Source: Desulfovibrio sp.
Lineage (GTDB): Bacteria; Desulfobacterota; Desulfovibrionia; Desulfovibrionales; Desulfovibrionaceae
Assembly: GCF_009712225.1 (NCBI RefSeq)
Contig: NZ_WASP01000006.1
Span: 62,001 to 126,000 of the forward strand
Length of the DNA stretch: 64,000 nt
Reading direction: 5' to 3'
Made by a program: the position numbers and the translations under genes
Shown here: piece by piece, positions 53,833 to 64,000 of the stretch
Numbering within the stretch: the first letter of the stretch is position 1
Layout of the letters: every line of letters begins with the position of its first letter
The notes under the pieces: generated by a model
Seen by the model: the letters and a program-made list of their open reading frames with translations, nothing else
Databases searched by the model: none
Told to the model about the DNA's origin: nothing

Positions 53833-56454
53833 ATGGCGCTGCTCGACTGTCTGCGGAAATTGCTGGGACACGAGGACTCGCAGGAGCCCGACGCGGAACA
53901 GCTGGCGCGGGAGGAGGCCTTCAAGGCCCGCCTGCGGGAGCGGTGCGCGCGTTTTAGACGCCTGCTGTCGTCCAATAAAACGGCACTTGAGGCCATGAGC
54001 GATGTGGAAGAGCATCTTACCGGCTCGCGTCCCTTTGGCATGGACTATGTGCACGCCGCCAGCACCCGCGCCGTAACGGCAGTTTTTCAGATGGTGCGTG
54101 ACCTCAACGCGCTTTCTGAAGACAGTTACGAATCCCTGCAGCAGGCCTTTGACCGTATTCGCGAGCAGATGCAGAGCCTGCTTGAGGAACAGCCGCATCA
54201 GGACGGCCCCAACATCATGCCCTTGGGCGATATTCGCCTGCGCCACGTCACGCTTGTGGGCGGAAAGATGGCCAACCTGGGCGAGGTGGCGGCCCACGCT
54301 GGGCTTGATGTGCCAGACGGCTTTGCCGTGACGGTAAGCGCCTACTACCGATTTATGGATTACAGTGGCCTGCGCAGCGAACTGGACCGTCGCATTCAGG
54401 CCACAGACATGCACAGTCTGGACGAAGTTTTCAGCCTTTCCGCCGCATTGCAGCAGGCCGTGCTCAACGCGCCGTTGCCTCCCGAGCTTGAGCGCGAGAT
54501 TACAGAATCTGTGGCCGAAATGCAGCGCCGGGCAGGCCCGGGGCTTTTACTGGCCCTGCGCAGCAGCGCTGTGGGCGAAGATTCGCTGGGCGTTTCCTTT
54601 GCCGGGCAATACCGCTCGGAACTCAACGTGCCGCCCGAAGAAGCCTGCGAAGTATGGAAAGAAATTGTGGCCAGCAAGTATGCAGTTACGGCCATGAGTT
54701 ACCGGTATCAGCACGGTATTCCTGATGATACTGCGCCCATGTGCGTGGGCGTGCTTGCCATGGTTCCCGCTGCCGCTGGCGGCGTGGCCTATAGCCGAGA
54801 CCCAGTGGCCGCCGCGCGCGGGCAGGAGCAGGTGCTGCTCAATGCCGTGCCCGGTTTGCCTCAGGGCGTGGTGGACGGCGCCGTTACCCCCGATGTTTTT
54901 ATCTTTACCCGCACCAATCCGCCCAAACCCATAAGCAAGTCGCTTGCCGGTCTTGCTGGCATGCCTGCCAGTCTTACTGATACTCAGGCAGCCGAGCTTG
55001 CCCAGGTGGCCCTTGCGCTTGAGGAATACTACACCGAGCCGCAAGACGTGGAGTGGGCCCTTGATTCCCGCACCGGGCGCATAGTGGTACTGCAAAGCCG
55101 CCCCCTGCGCGAGGCCGACGCCACCACCGAAAATGCCTCTGTCACGCCCTTTGAGCAGGCTGGCGACAACGCCTCTGTGGAAAATTTTTGCCCGCATTTG
55201 CAGTCAGACGTTACCGGCGGGCCCAAGGTTCTGGCCTGTGGCGGCGTGGCCGTGAGCCCCGGCGTGGGTATGGGACCAGTATTTGTTGCCCGCAAGGAAG
55301 CAGACATGCTCTCCTTTCCCAAGGGCGGCATTCTTGTGGTCGAGCGGGCATTGCCCCGCTGGGCTCCGCTGCTTTCACGTGCGGCGGGCATGGTGAGTGA
55401 AACGGGCGGCATGGCGGGGCATCTGGCCTCTGTGGCGCGCGAGTATCGCCTGCCTGCGGTGTTCAGCCTGCCCAATGCCTGCAACCTGCTGGATGATGCC
55501 GGTGAGGCCACTCTCGATGCGGGCCACTGCGCCGTATTTGAGGGACTCAACCCCCAGCTTGCCGCGCAGGTTCCCGAACCACCCAACCTCATGGAAGGCA
55601 GCCCCGTGCACCAGCGGCTTGATGCCCTTGCGCGGCTGATGGTTCCGCTCAATCTTCTTGATCCGGAATCGCCGCAGTTTGCGCCAGAGCATTGCCAGAC
55701 CCTGCACGACATAACCCGCTTCTGTCACGAAAAATCCGTACAGCTCATGTTTGATGACGGTTCGGATGTGAACCAGCGCATGGGTAAGCAGCTCAAGGCC
55801 GGGGTAAAGCTGCAGTACTGGATTGTGGACATGGGCGGCGGATTCCGTCGGCATGTGGGCGGCAGGGTGGTGGATATCGCCGATATCTCCAGCACGCCCA
55901 TGTTGGCCCTGTGGGACGGCATGGTAGCCATACCCTGGGCGGGGCCGCCAGCGGCCAGTGCTTCCGGCTTTATGACGGTGATGATCGAAAGTACCATGAA
56001 TCCGGATCTGGAAAGCACCGCGCCCAATGCCATGTCCAACAAAAACTTTTTTATAATTTCAGATAACTACATGATTTTACAGGCTCGGTACGGCTACCAC
56101 TTTTGCACGGTGGAAAGCCTGGCCGGAGCCAATAATCACGAAAACTTCGTGAGCTTCCAGTTCAAGGGCGGGGCCGCGGACCGACAGCGCCGCAGGTTGC
56201 GCGCCCGCATGGTGGCCGACCTGCTGGAACAGCACGGTTTTCGCGCTGATGTAAAGGATGATTCGCTTTTTGCGGTGGCAGAGAATTTTCCCGCTGCCGA
56301 TATTTTGCAAAAAACCCGCATGATTGGGTATCTGCTTATCCACACGCGGCAGGTTGACATGATCATGCTGGAGCAGGAGCGAGCCACGGCCATGAAAAAC
56401 AAGCTGGGCGGCGACATGGCTTCGCTGCTTGAGCGGCCCCTCACACCCCAGTAG
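53833..56454 (+). CDS. PEP-synthase-like protein B with intact ATP-grasp and swivel His
   Basis: An 873-residue paralogue of protein A. After the shared N-terminal helices (RPFGMDYVHAASTRAVTAVF, 66-85) comes the PEP-synthase nucleotide-binding domain: LVGGKMANLGEV (141-152), ALRSSAVGEDSLGVSFAGQY (241-260), GGVAYSRDP (316-324) and QDVEWALD/VVLQSRPL (404-425). The swivel domain has the phospho-accepting His530 in ETGGMAGHLASVAREYRLPA. The C-terminal PEP barrel is replaced by the same unknown domain as in A (LHDITRFCHEKSVQLMFDDG; FKGGAADRQRRRLRARMVAD; HTRQVDMIM). It may make a phosphohistidine from ATP and pass the phosphate to an unknown acceptor. Confidence 0.85.
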   Translation: MALLDCLRKLLGHEDSQEPDAEQLAREEAFKARLRERCARFRRLLSSNKTALEAMSDVEEHLTGSRPFGMDYVHAASTRAVTAVFQMVRDLNALSEDSYESLQQAFDRIREQMQSLLEEQPHQDGPNIMPLGDIRLRHVTLVGGKMANLGEVAAHAGLDVPDGFAVTVSAYYRFMDYSGLRSELDRRIQATDMHSLDEVFSLSAALQQAVLNAPLPPELEREITESVAEMQRRAGPGLLLALRSSAVGEDSLGVSFAGQYRSELNVPPEEACEVWKEIVASKYAVTAMSYRYQHGIPDDTAPMCVGVLAMVPAAAGGVAYSRDPVAAARGQEQVLLNAVPGLPQGVVDGAVTPDVFIFTRTNPPKPISKSLAGLAGMPASLTDTQAAELAQVALALEEYYTEPQDVEWALDSRTGRIVVLQSRPLREADATTENASVTPFEQAGDNASVENFCPHLQSDVTGGPKVLACGGVAVSPGVGMGPVFVARKEADMLSFPKGGILVVERALPRWAPLLSRAAGMVSETGGMAGHLASVAREYRLPAVFSLPNACNLLDDAGEATLDAGHCAVFEGLNPQLAAQVPEPPNLMEGSPVHQRLDALARLMVPLNLLDPESPQFAPEHCQTLHDITRFCHEKSVQLMFDDGSDVNQRMGKQLKAGVKLQYWIVDMGGGFRRHVGGRVVDIADISSTPMLALWDGMVAIPWAGPPAASASGFMTVMIESTMNPDLESTAPNAMSNKNFFIISDNYMILQARYGYHFCTVESLAGANNHENFVSFQFKGGAADRQRRRLRARMVADLLEQHGFRADVKDDSLFAVAENFPAADILQKTRMIGYLLIHTRQVDMIMLEQERATAMKNKLGGDMASLLERPLTPQ

Positions 56455-56509
56455 ATTTTCTTGCGATTGGTCTGCCAGCGTTGCGGCGGCAGAATATATG
56501 CCTCCTTTC

Positions 56510-56540
56510 GTTGCCCTGCGCTGTACCCGTGCAGGGCAAC
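56510..56540 (+). terminator. Hairpin between protein B gene and dehydrogenase gene
   Basis: A 10-bp perfect stem (56510-56519 with 56531-56540), 11-base loop, weak T run (TCTGTTTT). Confidence 0.5.
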
Positions 56541-56660
56541 TCTGTTTTGGCTCTTCTTACTTCTTGCATTCGCTCCTGCACCTGCTTACTTACAAGGACA
56601 CAGACGCTGCGCGTATCACCGTGTTGCAGAATGCTTTTTTTAGCAGTTGGAGAACTGGCA

Positions 56661-57632
56661 ATGAGCAAACCAAGAATTTTTGTTCCCCGGGCGGTTGTGC
56701 CTGAAGCCCTCGAGTTACTGCGCACCCGTTGTCATGTTGATGTCGGGCCCGAGGCTGGACTGCCGCACGAAGAACTGGTTGAGGCTGTTCGTGGATATGA
56801 CGGCATCTTTACGCCCGTCATTGCCCTGAAAGCTGACGTTATTGATGCCATGGCCCCCACCTGCAAGGTTATTGCGTGCTTTGGCGTTGGCTTTGACCAT
56901 GTGGATATTGCCGCTGCAACGCGTAACGGTATATGGGTGACCCACAACCCCGGTTTTGTTACCGACGATACCGCAGACATGGCCTTTGCCCTGCTGCTCG
57001 CTGTGGCGCGCAGGCTCCGTGAGTGCGATATTTTTGTGCGTGAGGGCGGAACCCCCTGGCCGTTGAACAGCTTCATGGGCCTGCGGGTTTCTGGCAAAAC
57101 CTTGGGCCTTGTGGGCAGCGGGCGCATTGCCCTGGCTGTGGCAACGCGCGCGGCCGGTTTTGGCATGACCCTGCTGTACACCGCGCGTCATCGTAATGAA
57201 GACTTTGAAGCCCGAACCGGCGCCCACTACGTGAACAAACATGATCTGCTGCGTCAGTCGGACTTTGTTAGCCTGCATATCCCCCTGACCTCTGAGACAG
57301 AAAAGTACATTGGGCAAGAGGAGTTCGAACTCATGCAGCGCCATACCGTGCTTATCAATACTGCGCGCGGCAAGGTTGTGGATGAGCAGGCTCTGGTGGA
57401 TGCCCTGCGGTCAGGGCTCATAGCCGCTGCGGGGCTGGATGTTTTTGAAAACGAGCCGCAGGTTCACCCTGACCTGTGCGCCTTGCCCAACGTGCTGCTT
57501 GCGCCGCACAAGGGTGTTGCAACCATGGATTGCTTTAAAACTCTGGGACGTAGCGGTGCGGAAAAGATATTTGACGCACTGGACGGCAAACTGCCCGCCA
57601 ATTGTCTGAATCCCGAGGCGCGGCACGGGTAG
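56661..57632 (+). CDS. D-2-hydroxyacid dehydrogenase (glyoxylate/hydroxypyruvate reductase-like)
   Basis: A 323-residue NAD(P)H-dependent oxidoreductase. The nucleotide site is LGLVGSGRIALAVATRAAGFG; catalytic Arg is in INTARGKVVDEQAL, Glu in AAGLDVFENEPQ and His in LLAPHKGVAT, where the usual order is PHxGSAT. The C-terminal half is preceded by a FGVGFDHVDIAAATRNGIWV segment of the substrate domain. ATG 56661 follows GGAG. It converges with groEL across a shared terminator. Substrate could be glyoxylate, hydroxypyruvate or another 2-keto acid. Confidence 0.88.
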   Translation: MSKPRIFVPRAVVPEALELLRTRCHVDVGPEAGLPHEELVEAVRGYDGIFTPVIALKADVIDAMAPTCKVIACFGVGFDHVDIAAATRNGIWVTHNPGFVTDDTADMAFALLLAVARRLRECDIFVREGGTPWPLNSFMGLRVSGKTLGLVGSGRIALAVATRAAGFGMTLLYTARHRNEDFEARTGAHYVNKHDLLRQSDFVSLHIPLTSETEKYIGQEEFELMQRHTVLINTARGKVVDEQALVDALRSGLIAAAGLDVFENEPQVHPDLCALPNVLLAPHKGVATMDCFKTLGRSGAEKIFDALDGKLPANCLNPEARHG

Positions 57633-57715
57633 TGGGGATGTGATATTAGAGGCGCGGGCAAGCCGCAGCCTGCTCCTGCTTTCCGGTTGCGCTGACATCA
57701 GTCGGCGCAAAAAAA

Positions 57716-57735
57716 GCTCCCGCCAAAGCGGGAGC
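57716..57735. terminator. Bidirectional terminator between dehydrogenase gene and groEL
   Basis: An 8-bp GC stem (57716-57723 with 57728-57735) with a CAAA loop, seven A residues to the left and five T residues to the right, so it serves both converging transcripts. Confidence 0.9.
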
Positions 57736-57772
57736 CTTTTTATCATTCAAGCGTATGAGCCGTAGGGCTGGC

Positions 57773-59467
<1,695 letters not shown>

Positions 59468-59755
59468 TTAGTCGATAATGGCGAGAATGTCTTCTTCGCG
59501 CATCACAAGATGATCAACGCCGTCCAGCTTGACTTCGGTGCCGGCATACTTGTTGAACAGCACCATGTCGCCCGCTTTCACAGCCAGAGCGACGCGTTCG
59601 CCATTTTCCCCAGCCTTGCCGGGACCGGCAGCAACAACCTGACCCTTGGAAGGCTTTTCCTTCGCCGTATCGGGGATGTACAGGCCACCGGCGGTCTTTT
59701 CTTCGGATTCAAGGCGTTTGACCAGCACACGGTCGTTAAGGGGCTTCAGCTTCAT
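59468..59755 (-). CDS. groES: Co-chaperonin GroES
   Basis: A 95-residue lid of the GroEL chamber: [20 protein letters not shown], the mobile loop [20 protein letters not shown] that contacts GroEL, the roof loop [11 protein letters not shown] and the end [15 protein letters not shown] 59755 follows GGGAGG; a longer frame to 59818 is not needed. I see no CIRCE operator (TTAGCACTC-N9-GAGTGCTAA) upstream, so control is by another route. Confidence 0.97.
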   Translation of the reverse strand: MKLKPLNDRVLVKRLESEEKTAGGLYIPDTAKEKPSKGQVVAAGPGKAGENGERVALAVKAGDMVLFNKYAGTEVKLDGVDHLVMREEDILAIID

Positions 59756-60130
59756 GACGTCAAATCCTCCCGGAAATGATTTTTTTATTGTCCGTCTAGG
59801 ACGCAGCAGCGGCCGCATCGCTGTGGCCGCGCTGGAAATATTGCGCGTTATTGAACCAGAGGCAGATTACTTCGCCTTGGTTCCGCACCGGCATAAAAAT
59901 AAGACACGCTGGGAGCTTGAAAAGGGGTCGAGGCTGATTTTTTTTACTTTTTTTTGAAAAAATAAAAAAATCAAATAAATCAGCTACGTTACTGATCAAA
60001 CTAATTTGTGGCTTTATGCGGGTGCGCCCAGAGCGCACAATACACTGGGCAAGCAGCTCTATCGGAGCAACGGTGCGCCGTCAAGCACATACTGCGGTTT
60101 GCCGTGGCCGATGGAGTGGGCTGGCCCCCG
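59756..60130. other. groES upstream region
   Basis: Holds the presumed heat-shock promoter of groES-groEL. A very AT-rich block (about 59938-59990) lies in its middle; no CIRCE element was found and I could not place -35/-10 boxes with confidence. No gene is seen. Confidence 0.45.
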
Positions 60131-63100
60131 TCAGCACTGGCACATGCCGTCCCTGAGTCTGGTCTGCGCCTCGCGCCGCAACTCTTTGACATAGGCCGCG
60201 TTATTTTTGAGGTAAAAGGCCAACGCGCGCGCAAAGTCCTTTTTCAGCAGGCCTTCCAGAATCAGCGAACTTATTTCGCGCTCAAGCGAAAGCAGGGCGT
60301 GCATATTGATGAGTATGCGCTGCTCCGAAGGAGGCAGAGAGCACATTTTGCGCCAGAATATTTCTCTGGCTCGTGGCTGGTAGTACCACATGTACATCAT
60401 GTCGAGCAGGTGGGTAATGGTCTGTCTGGCTGCGGCCCTGTCCTTGCCTTGCAGCATGCGCCAGTATTCTGCGGGGTCCAGCAGCATGCCTTCGAGATCC
60501 CTGCTGGGAAACAGCAGTTCCTGCCGCGTGAGGTTTTTGTACATCTGCGCAAACTTGCTGTCGTAGTCGCACTGCCGCATGCGCAGATACATGTTGCGGT
60601 CGGCAAAACCTTCGATAATCGACGCAACCATGTCCGAAGAACACTTCGATACGATGGCCGCGCAGTTTTGCATGAGGCTTGCCGGGTCTGCCATGTGCAT
60701 GGCCGTAAAGAGCATGCCAAGGCCCTGCCCCATAAGCATGGAAAGCGGAATAGAAAGGGCGCTGCGGAACAGGTTGCCGATGATGGCTTCCTTGGGCAGC
60801 CCCCGGTAAATGTTGTGGCCAGAAATATAGGCGCTGTTAATCATGGCTATGACCGTGTACACGGCCAGGGCGTTATCCTTTACGGTCAGGCCCAGCATGT
60901 CCTGCAGCAGCCACAGGCGCACCACCACTTCAAGCAGTGGAACAGATATGCCGGTGTACAGCAGCGAATCGGCCATGCGGCTCCAGCTCACATAGCGCTT
61001 CCACGGCACAAGCATCGAGCGGGTAAAGGCCCCGCCGCCCACCACGGCCTGCCCCACGTTGCGCACAGCGGTGATGGCAAACCATATGAGCGCCCCAAAC
61101 CAGGTCAGCACCCACCAGCCGTCCACATAGCTGAAGGCCCACTGCGCGGGTAAAAAACCCGCCAGAATCTTGAGGGCGTTCATGATGTCGCTGTTCATAT
61201 AGTCGGGCGACCAGCAGGAAATTTCTTTTTGCGCAGGGGCTTGCGCCTCCTGCATGTCGCGGTTGACGCCCTTGGCGTCAACGCCGCCCAGGGTCACAAG
61301 GTTGCCCTTTTGGCCTACTCTGGTGGTGTTTTTTTCCAACCCCCAGCCGCGCACCTTGTGGCAGCCCAGATTGCCAAGACCGGGAATGCGCCGCAGCAGG
61401 CGCTGCCACAGGGGCTGTGGCTGCTGCGGTTCGTGGTAGTGGGTAAAACGGTAAATATCCGTATGCACCGGCAGGGTGAGGCGCAGGGCGTTGTCTTCGC
61501 TGCGCAGCACTGCCTGAGCCTTGGGGGGCAGGGTTTCTACAAAAACCAGCCCCATGCCGTGGGTGTGGTGCGAGCGGCTTGTGGAATCGGTGCCGATGCG
61601 CGAGCCCAGCGGAAGAAGCGCATAAAATTCCTGCAATTGCGGAATATGCGCCAAAATGTCCTGAAACAGGGGCATGCGCTCGGAATCCTTGGGCTCTGCG
61701 CTGATGATACGACGTATGACCTGCTTGAGACGGGGAGTGTTGCCCTCGTTAACGGCCTTTTGCAGCCTGTTGATTTCTTCCACATGCGAGAGCTGGCCAC
61801 TTGTCCATTCGCGCAGGTTAAAAAGCTCGAGGTGGGTGATGCGGCCGCGCCCCAGCCACAGCAGCTCAAGCACATCCTGTTCTGTCAGGCCCGCAAGGTT
61901 GAGCACAATCTGGCAGGGGTGCAGGGGAAAGATGTTCTCGAGCAGAAATTCCGGGGGCTGCTGCATTACAGCGGGCAGATCCTTGCTTGGCGCATAGGGA
62001 AAAACAATTTCCGGGTTGGCCTCCGGGCCCAGCCAGTCTTCGCGCAGCATGTCGGGAACCATGTCGTTCAGTTCCGCCAGGCTTTCGCGCAGCTTTGCGG
62101 CGCGTGAGGGGGTGGTTTCCTGCGCCAGGGCGGCACGCAGTCGCTCGCCGCGTGTCTGCCGCAGGGGCTCAAGCTGCTGGTAGATAAATTCGGCAAGGTG
62201 CAGCGACGAGGGCTGCCGCTGGCCCACATAGGCAAGGAATTCTTTTTCTTCAATGGGGGCGGGGGCTGGCATGTCCCAGCGGACGGCCAGCGAAGCGGCG
62301 TGCCTCTCGTTCCAGGCGCGCAAAAGCTTGAGCACGTATTCGCGCATCCAGTCGTTGACCGGTGCGTACTTGCGCAGCACGTCAACTATGTCGCGGCGGT
62401 GCAGCAGATCGTTGAAGGCCTTGGATGTCTCCGTATTGAGCGGCGACCATGTAAATTCCACCAGCTTGCCCCGAAAGGTGGCCTTGAATTCAATGCCTAT
62501 GCGCACCGTAATGCCCATTATGCGGGCTGCTCGCAGCAGTTCCTGTGCGGCTTCGGGGTCAACGGTGTTGTAGTAGATCACCGTGAGAAAGCGGATGCCC
62601 TTGATCCAGGCGTCCATGACAAGATGCGTGGGGTTTTTGCGGCCCTTGGTGTTGGCATCGTGCACGTGGTGGTCAAAGGCGTGCTGGTTCCATTCTTCTG
62701 GCATTTCCAGCAGGTGATATTTGCGCAACAGTGCCCGCACAATGCGCGGCGTGCCTCGTACGGCCTGATGAAATTCGTGGGCCAGCGGCAGCTGGCGGCT
62801 CAGGTCGCCGTGCGAACGCACAAGGTCTTTCATTATCTGCACAAGCACGCGGGCCGTGTTGTTTTGCAGTGAAGAATGCGAGGAATACAGCACTTCATCG
62901 TGCAGGCGGCGCAGGGCCTGCAGGCGCTCGTTGGGGCCGCCCGCGGCGAGGCTTTCAAGCAGTACGATAACGGCGCTGGCAAGGCGCAGGCCGTGCGATG
63001 AGGTCATTTCAATGATGCCGTGAGGGTGCAGGCCCGGCTCTGGCTGGCGCAGGGAATCATTGTGTGCGCGCGCCTCGGCAAAGGCATTTACCATCTGGAT

Positions 63101-63247
63101 GAGCTTGTGATCCTGCCTGTCGAACAGCAGCGAAGAAAACTTCTGGTGCACCTGAGGGCGTTCACCAGCGTTGGAAGTGTCGTGTGTAGAGTGTGAAGGT
63201 ATAGACATGGAAAAAAATTTGGCAAAAGTGCTTATTGATGTTCGCAT
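60131..63247 (-). CDS. Large membrane protein of unknown function
   Basis: About 1038 residues. The first ~640 residues are soluble and mixed, with no family I can name (RIVRALLRKYHLLEMPEEWN; IMGITVRIGIEFKATFRGKL, which has PLD- or amidohydrolase-like hydrophobic patterns but no catalytic motif). Around residue 690 a membrane part starts (VDGWWVLTWFGALIWFAITA), followed by about three more helices (LLYTGISVPLLEVVVRLWLL; VYTVIAMINSAYISGHNIY; LSIPLSMLMGQGLGMLFTAM), then a ~200-residue helical cytoplasmic tail. The start is uncertain: ATG 63247 lacks a good ribosome site, and an ATG at 63208 is also possible. It is monocistronic. Confidence 0.75.
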   Translation of the reverse strand: MRTSISTFAKFFSMSIPSHSTHDTSNAGERPQVHQKFSSLLFDRQDHKLIQMVNAFAEARAHNDSLRQPEPGLHPHGIIEMTSSHGLRLASAVIVLLESLAAGGPNERLQALRRLHDEVLYSSHSSLQNNTARVLVQIMKDLVRSHGDLSRQLPLAHEFHQAVRGTPRIVRALLRKYHLLEMPEEWNQHAFDHHVHDANTKGRKNPTHLVMDAWIKGIRFLTVIYYNTVDPEAAQELLRAARIMGITVRIGIEFKATFRGKLVEFTWSPLNTETSKAFNDLLHRRDIVDVLRKYAPVNDWMREYVLKLLRAWNERHAASLAVRWDMPAPAPIEEKEFLAYVGQRQPSSLHLAEFIYQQLEPLRQTRGERLRAALAQETTPSRAAKLRESLAELNDMVPDMLREDWLGPEANPEIVFPYAPSKDLPAVMQQPPEFLLENIFPLHPCQIVLNLAGLTEQDVLELLWLGRGRITHLELFNLREWTSGQLSHVEEINRLQKAVNEGNTPRLKQVIRRIISAEPKDSERMPLFQDILAHIPQLQEFYALLPLGSRIGTDSTSRSHHTHGMGLVFVETLPPKAQAVLRSEDNALRLTLPVHTDIYRFTHYHEPQQPQPLWQRLLRRIPGLGNLGCHKVRGWGLEKNTTRVGQKGNLVTLGGVDAKGVNRDMQEAQAPAQKEISCWSPDYMNSDIMNALKILAGFLPAQWAFSYVDGWWVLTWFGALIWFAITAVRNVGQAVVGGGAFTRSMLVPWKRYVSWSRMADSLLYTGISVPLLEVVVRLWLLQDMLGLTVKDNALAVYTVIAMINSAYISGHNIYRGLPKEAIIGNLFRSALSIPLSMLMGQGLGMLFTAMHMADPASLMQNCAAIVSKCSSDMVASIIEGFADRNMYLRMRQCDYDSKFAQMYKNLTRQELLFPSRDLEGMLLDPAEYWRMLQGKDRAAARQTITHLLDMMYMWYYQPRAREIFWRKMCSLPPSEQRILINMHALLSLEREISSLILEGLLKKDFARALAFYLKNNAAYVKELRREAQTRLRDGMCQC

Positions 63248-63428
63248 GGCCTGACTGGCCCGCAAAGGAACTGATTTTTGTCATGATGCAGCGCATGTGC
63301 GCGAATGTCCAGCCTCATGTTACGGTGGGGCAGGGGGCAGTATTGATAAAAGGCCCGACTGCCGTTAACGGTATTTATGGGTTCAAGGCATAACCGGCTG
63401 CTGCAGGCCATTTACCACGGGAGCGTAT

Positions 63429-63692
63429 ATGTATCAGAAATCCAACCAGCTGGCTGGCGGGCATGAGTTTGCTACCGCTCAAGATATGCTGGACTGGCTC
63501 GAAAAGGCCATGACTGACAATATCCGGAACAATCGCGACAGGCATCGTTTCGAGGCTGACCCGTATGTATACACGGTTAATTTTGCCGAGGCCGCAGGGC
63601 TTGCGCTTGATGATTCGCAGGCGGGCGACGTGCAGCGACGTGTGCAGCAGTGGGTTGAACAGCAATATTCCGAGGCGGTTATCGAAGAATAA
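63429..63692 (+). CDS. Small conserved hypothetical protein, 87 residues
   Basis: A compact helical protein (MYQKSNQLAGGHEFATAQDM ... DVQRRVQQWVEQQYSEAVIE) with GGGAG 7 bases before the ATG and its own terminator. Acidic, cytoplasmic, no cysteine, no recognisable family. It is divergent from the large membrane protein with ~180 bases between, so it may share a control region with it. Confidence 0.75.
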   Translation: MYQKSNQLAGGHEFATAQDMLDWLEKAMTDNIRNNRDRHRFEADPYVYTVNFAEAAGLALDDSQAGDVQRRVQQWVEQQYSEAVIEE

Positions 63693-63719
63693 TCTGTATA
63701 TTGCCGATCAGTAAACCCA

Positions 63720-63757
63720 GCGCACCGGGCGGTTGGCCGTTCGGTGCGCATTTTACA
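63720..63757 (+). terminator. Intrinsic terminator of the 87-residue gene
   Basis: An 8-bp perfect stem (63720-63727 with 63742-63749), a 14-base loop containing a second small stem and a short T run (ATTTTAC). Confidence 0.7.
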
Positions 63758-64000
63758 TGGTTGTGTAGTCTTTTTTGCTGACTCTGTGATGCAAATATGC
63801 ACCTTGGACATGCTTATCATATTTATGATATGTATTTGAAGCAAGCATTGTAGCTGTATTTGTATTTACAGTATGTTGGCTAGTTGTATGGCGTGTTAGA
63901 ATAGAATTGCAGAGAATAAACAAGGCGATAATGTATTTTTAAATGTAAATTTTGGCTTTTTTGTTGCAAAATGTGGATAAATTGATGAAGCTCTCGCGAG

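Noticed and set aside
59756..60000. CIRCE operator for groES-groEL
   Set aside because: No TTAGCACTC-N9-GAGTGCTAA-like inverted repeat is present in this region.
60008..61153. Long plus-strand frame opposite the large membrane protein gene
   Set aside because: The minus-strand frame is longer, spans 3 kb and has membrane helices; the plus frame is basic and His-rich without domain.

Overview
The window looks like a Desulfovibrio-type (Desulfovibrionaceae) chromosome. This is inferred from the GC-rich core genes, the flgBC-fliEFGHI block behind two sigma-54 type promoters, a type III glutamine synthetase and a trp operon of the order E-GD-C-F-B-A. No 16S gene is present, so the genus is an inference.

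Left third (1-21.4 kb): a mosaic genomic island. Its right end is marked by a tyrosine integrase (20030-21178) and the 3' half of a tRNA-Glu(CUC) gene (21334-21382), which reads as an attachment site. No intact copy of that tRNA was found in the window, so the island probably starts left of position 1. From left to right it holds a phage-type recombination module on the minus strand (DUF3150, CobS/MoxR-like ATPase, a Cas4-like nuclease with an altered active site, an ERF annealing gene broken by two stops) with a toxin-antitoxin pair inside it. Next come a chemoreceptor, a 1.6 kb gene-poor stretch, a LysR regulator, a truncated lipoprotein hydrolase, a small zinc-knuckle protein and an autotransporter opposite an XRE regulator. 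Last is a satellite-like block: Gp2/YfjJ-type protein, DUF3987 protein, two small proteins, AlpA, an unknown cargo protein and the integrase.

Middle (21.4-41 kb): core metabolism. A lysA-MATE-DUF2156 cluster lies on the minus strand, then an FKBP/SlyD-like isomerase and a type III glutamine synthetase. The complete tryptophan operon has a classical leader peptide with three Trp codons and an attenuator. Iron genes follow: a DUF2325 gene with a Fur-like box inside its promoter, and feoB with its own promoter and box. After these come a staphylococcal-nuclease-fold protein lacking its catalytic residues, a small conserved protein and a DnaQ-like exonuclease.

Right (41-64 kb): flagellar basal body and export genes flgB, flgC, fliE // fliF, a small FliF-tail-like protein, fliG, fliH (with a very long acidic tail) and fliI. 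Then comes the most unusual locus of the window: two divergent PEP-synthase-like proteins flanking a histidine kinase and a single-domain response regulator. One paralogue keeps the ATP-grasp signature and swivel histidine; the other has lost both. Both replace the usual PEP-binding barrel with a shared C-terminal domain I do not recognise. The window closes with a 2-hydroxyacid dehydrogenase, groES-groEL, a ~1040-residue membrane protein of unknown function and a small hypothetical gene.
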